Assembly (NCBI GenBank): GCA_035514995.1
Contig: DATJCC010000120.1
Span: 1-9,350 of the forward strand
Direction of reading: 5' to 3'
From: Leucobacter_A sp035514995
GTDB lineage: Bacteria; Actinomycetota; Actinomycetes; Actinomycetales; Microbacteriaceae
DNA: 9,350 nt
Each line of letters opens with the position of its first letter. Position 1 is the first letter of the stretch. Below are positions 6,713 to 9,350 of the stretch, one piece after another. Under the pieces are notes generated by a model that had not been told where the DNA came from, made no database searches, and saw only the letters and a list, made by a program, of their open reading frames with translations. The translations under genes were made by a program, and so were the position numbers.

Positions 6713-6760
6713 ATGATTTCTCGCAAGAGTCCCGTAGGAATCCGACGTAGAAAGAACATC

Positions 6761-8749
6761 ATGACTGACAATAACAGTAATCAGTGGTTACTCGCTCGCC
6801 CAGAAGTGTCATCGGCACAAGCAGCGAGGCTTGCAAACACCCTCTTTGGTATTGAAAATGCAACGGCGCATGAGCTTGGTAGTCAACAAGACCGTAATTT
6901 TGCTATCAGCGGCGAGACCAACGACGAAAAACACGCCACTAGCAAACTGCTTTTAAAAATTGATAACCCGCAAACAAGTGATGCAGAAAGATCGTTTCAG
7001 ATCGCGCTGTCAAATGCGTTGCGTGATGCTGGCATACACACCCCCGCACCAGTTGAAACCCTTGCTGGCGAGCTCACCGCACGCTTTGAGTCGGCAACAA
7101 CAGACACTGCAACACCGGCAAATGGCGTAGCTGACAGCGCCGATTCTGGCAGTGCAGACCACAACAGCGGCGGCTCTTATGTTGCCAGAGCTTTCGAGTT
7201 TGTTGAAGGTGAGTCACTCATGGATTCCGCTTGGAATGGTGCCGTAGCTGAAAGATTGGGGAGGCTCGCAGGCAAAACAGTCGCGACTCTTTCAACCTTT
7301 GATCATGAAGCAAAACACCGTAAAATTCAGTGGGAAATGCGCACGGCCGGCAAAGTTGTTGCTGAACTCATCGACCACCTGCCTGAAAATTTAAGAGAAG
7401 TTTGCTTAAACGCCAGCGAAGACGCCCTTGCCGCTCTTGACCTTGTTAAGGCTGAGCTGCCTTTGCAGGTGATCCACGGTGACATCACCCGCGATAACGT
7501 CATGCTAGACAATTTTGGCCGTTTGTGGTTGATAGATTTAGGTGACGCCGCTGTTTCATGGCGTGTTGCAGAGCTCGCCATCACCTGCGCTGACGTGCTT
7601 GGACACACTGGCTCTTTGGCACAGGTTTCAAGGGTTGTGCATGGTTTTGTGAGCGAGAGCGAGCTCACCGAGGCTGAGGTTGCAGCTCTTTGGCCCTTAA
7701 TCATTTTGCGTGGCGCAGTTTTGGTTGTTAGCGGCTGGAGCCAGCTTGCTATCGACCCAGATAATGCCTATTCAAAAGATCGCATGGAACACGAATGGGA
7801 TGTTTTGGAAAGCGCAATTGCTTTCGATACAGCAACCACTATCGCTAACCTGCGTTTAGCCGCCGGCTACCCGCACACACCAAACACTTCATACGCGCCT
7901 TTAATAGCCGGGTTTGAAAATCACGCGACGTTAGATTTTGGTGTCGAAAGCACAGACCTTGATCGTGGTGCATGGTTAGAAGAAGACATCGAAAACAAAA
8001 TTGCCAACAACACGATGGCCGACATAAAGGTTGCTCCTTTTGGGGAGGCAAGACTCACCCGCGTGACCGGTGACGTTTTAAACCCTGCCGCAGCAAGAGC
8101 GCGTTTCGTAGAGATCTGGGCGCCAGAAGGCAGTGTCATCAATGCGCCTTTTGCTGGTGAATTAACTTCAAACGCCGACTCTGTTGAGCTCACAAACTCC
8201 GGAGTCACCCTGACAATCACTGGCGTAAAACCAAACTCCACTCAAAAGGCACCCGCGCAGAGCCAAAAAATAGAGTCGCAAAAAGCACAGCATGAAGCAG
8301 CGCAACACGAAACAGCGCAACACGAAACAGCGCAAAACGAAGCAGCGCAACAAGAAACAGCGCAAAACGGAGCTAAAGTCGAGGCTGGTGCGCCGATCGC
8401 AACTGTGGGTCAAACAAGCTTTGCTGTTAGTAGGCAGGTTTCAGGTGTTGCCCAAGAGCCACTGTTTGGCGCGTTTGACGCAGAGTATGTAAGTGACGGA
8501 GCGCTTGACCCGTCACCCATAATCGGCACAAAACCCGCCACAGACCCAGATATGAGACTTTTGCAGGAGCAGTCAAGACGCGACCTCGCGATGGGCGGGG
8601 CAAGCGAACGCTATTACGAGAATCCGCCACAAATTGAACGCGGCTGGATGAGCTTGCTCGTAGAAACCCGCGGCCGTGCATACCTCGACATGGTTAATAA
8701 CGTGACGGCTATCGGCCACTCACACCCGAGACTAGCCGATAGTGTGTGA
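6761..8749 (+). CDS. APH-fold kinase + M23-like barrel + start of class III PLP domain (5' part of a frameshifted fusion)
   Basis: The frame encodes 662 residues from the ATG at 6761. An in-frame ATG at 6713 adds 16 basic residues; neither start has a good ribosome site. Residues about 10-370 form an aminoglycoside-phosphotransferase/choline-kinase fold: LLLKI (probable ATP-binding Lys), catalytic VIHGDITRDNV (HGD 239-241, N246) and metal-binding IDLGD (258-262). This kinase type includes hydroxylysine and ethanolamine kinases. Residues about 440-565 resemble a degenerate M23 (LytM) beta-barrel (WAPEGSVINAPFAGEL near 453-468; VEAGAPIATVG after the repeat) without the family's zinc His/Asp ligands. 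It is interrupted by six 5-residue repeats (509-538). From about 595 a class III PLP enzyme begins, with GRAYLDMVNNVTAIGHSHPR. Translation then meets a TGA at 8747-8749 although homology continues in another frame. The full-length fusion would normally be near 1000 residues. The biochemical role, phosphorylating an amine alcohol for the linked lyase domain, is inference. Confidence 0.85.
   Translation: MTDNNSNQWLLARPEVSSAQAARLANTLFGIENATAHELGSQQDRNFAISGETNDEKHATSKLLLKIDNPQTSDAERSFQIALSNALRDAGIHTPAPVETLAGELTARFESATTDTATPANGVADSADSGSADHNSGGSYVARAFEFVEGESLMDSAWNGAVAERLGRLAGKTVATLSTFDHEAKHRKIQWEMRTAGKVVAELIDHLPENLREVCLNASEDALAALDLVKAELPLQVIHGDITRDNVMLDNFGRLWLIDLGDAAVSWRVAELAITCADVLGHTGSLAQVSRVVHGFVSESELTEAEVAALWPLIILRGAVLVVSGWSQLAIDPDNAYSKDRMEHEWDVLESAIAFDTATTIANLRLAAGYPHTPNTSYAPLIAGFENHATLDFGVESTDLDRGAWLEEDIENKIANNTMADIKVAPFGEARLTRVTGDVLNPAAARARFVEIWAPEGSVINAPFAGELTSNADSVELTNSGVTLTITGVKPNSTQKAPAQSQKIESQKAQHEAAQHETAQHETAQNEAAQQETAQNGAKVEAGAPIATVGQTSFAVSRQVSGVAQEPLFGAFDAEYVSDGALDPSPIIGTKPATDPDMRLLQEQSRRDLAMGGASERYYENPPQIERGWMSLLVETRGRAYLDMVNNVTAIGHSHPRLADSV
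8285..8374 (+). repeat. Six tandem 15-bp repeats encoding AQHET-type pentapeptides
   Basis: Six consecutive 15-bp units starting at 8285, 8300, 8315, 8330, 8345 and 8360 encode AQHEA, AQHET, AQHET, AQNEA, AQQET and AQNGA. Units 2 and 3 are identical (GCGCAACACGAAACA); the others differ by a few bases. The array stays in frame and lies inside the M23-like segment of the fusion, probably forming a flexible or helical polar insert. Confidence 0.95.
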
Positions 8750-9350
8750 GACAATTGAACCTACTGAACACCAACTCCAGGTTTTTATATGAGGCTTATT
8801 CTGACTTCACTGAGAAGCTATTAGAGCACTCACCACACCCGAGTCTTGATACGGTGATACCGGTAAATAGTGGATCGGAGGCGCTCGATCTCGCTATCCG
8901 CCTCGCACAGGTTGCTACCGGCCGAAGAGACGTTGTTACTGTACGGGAGGGCTACCACGGCTGGACAATGGCATCAGACGCTGTAACGACTTCAGCTTTT
9001 GATAACCCTAAAGCTTTAGAGTCACGGCCTGACTGGGTGCACGTTGTTGAAAACCCCAACACTTATCGGGGCCCACACCGCGGCGCTGACGCAGGTGAAA
9101 AGTATGCAGCTGACGTCAAAGCAACTTTTGCGAAGATGGCAGAAGCTGGGCACGCTCCAGCGGCTTTTCTTTGTGAGCCTGTGCACGGAAACGGTGGCGG
9201 CGTCTACCCACCAGAAGGTTATCTAGAAAGCGTTTATGATGCGGTGCACGCGGCTGGCGGTCTGACCATTGCCGATGAGGTGCAGGTTGGTTATGCACGT
9301 TTGGGTGACGGTTTTTGGGCGAGTGAGATTCTTGGCGTAGTGCCCGACAT
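8746..9350 (+). CDS. Class III PLP-dependent phospho-lyase/aminotransferase domain, continuation in the -1 frame, cut by window edge
   Basis: This frame (first codon GTG 8746-8748) continues the PLP domain that the preceding frame starts, and is open for 201 codons to the right edge. It begins VRQLNLLNTNSRFLYEAYSD, which follows directly on HPRLADSV of the other frame in class III enzymes. The cofactor motifs are intact: VNSGSEALDLAIRLAQ (PLP phosphate cup), VREGYHGWT (aromatic residue that stacks on PLP), FLCEPVHGNGGGVYPPEGYL, and TIADEVQVGYARLG with the Asp that contacts the pyridine nitrogen. The Schiff-base lysine would lie beyond the edge. The closest families I recall are AGXT2L1/AGXT2L2 (ethanolamine-phosphate and 5-phosphohydroxylysine phospho-lyases), which fits the upstream kinase domain. 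No ribosome site precedes this frame, so it is a continuation of the fusion and not a separate gene. The strongly conserved sequence after the shift argues for a recent mutation, a sequencing error or recoding. Confidence 0.9.
   Translation, partial: MRQLNLLNTNSRFLYEAYSDFTEKLLEHSPHPSLDTVIPVNSGSEALDLAIRLAQVATGRRDVVTVREGYHGWTMASDAVTTSAFDNPKALESRPDWVHVVENPNTYRGPHRGADAGEKYAADVKATFAKMAEAGHAPAAFLCEPVHGNGGGVYPPEGYLESVYDAVHAAGGLTIADEVQVGYARLGDGFWASEILGVVPD

Noticed and set aside
8285..8374. Possible CRISPR-like array
   Set aside because: Units are 15 bp, contiguous, without spacers, and in frame within a protein.
8168..8413. Minus-strand frame with repeated LRCFV units
   Set aside because: It is only the antisense reading of the AQHET repeat array in the fusion gene.
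8741..8751. Programmed +1 frameshift of the RF2 type at TGA
   Set aside because: The homologous continuation is in the -1 frame, and neither the CTT-TGA context nor an internal ribosome-like stimulator is present.

Overview
The window is about 9.35 kb of mid-GC bacterial chromosome, densely packed with solute transport genes. The gene style (TTG and GTG starts, purine-rich Shine-Dalgarno sites, 2-nt gaps between operon genes, Ala/Val/Gly-rich proteins, moderate GC) fits a small-genome actinobacterium, perhaps a freshwater or marine Microbacteriaceae relative. That assignment is inference; there is no rRNA or other marker gene here.

Layout. Positions 1-2725 (minus strand) hold a ProVWX/OpuA-type ABC importer for glycine betaine, proline betaine or related osmoprotectants: proV (ATPase with CBS domains), proW (permease), proX (lipoprotein binding protein, cut by the window edge). 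Upstream of proV lies a leader of about 270 nt (2726-2999) behind a TATAAT box. It has several hairpins and a 35-codon small ORF with a strong ribosome binding site that ends 2 nt before proV. Positions 3045-3917 (minus) encode an RhtA-like EamA/DMT exporter. The 208-bp gap after it holds an AT-rich 16-bp inverted repeat and a 15-bp tandem duplication.

Positions 4126-6050 (minus) encode the two membrane subunits of a TRAP transporter, dctM and dctQ, with no binding protein (dctP) in view. Positions 6179-6658 (minus) encode an Lrp/AsnC regulator. Divergent from it, from about 6713/6761 to the right edge on the plus strand, is a large fusion: an APH/choline-kinase-fold kinase (hydroxylysine/ethanolamine kinase type), a degenerate M23-like barrel carrying a six-copy 5-residue repeat, and a class III PLP enzyme of the phospho-lyase/aminotransferase type. 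A single-base frame change at about 8746 splits it: the 5' frame stops at 8749 and the PLP domain continues in the -1 frame, open to 9350.

Working model (inference). The left half imports compatible solutes. In the right half, the AsnC regulator may sense an amino acid or amine and control the TRAP importer and the divergent enzyme, which may phosphorylate a hydroxylated amine or amino acid and then eliminate phosphate and ammonia. The points most worth a second look are the proV leader with its small ORF, the frameshifted fusion, and the binding-protein-less TRAP pair. No tRNA, rRNA, CRISPR array, insertion sequence or convincing rho-independent terminator was seen.
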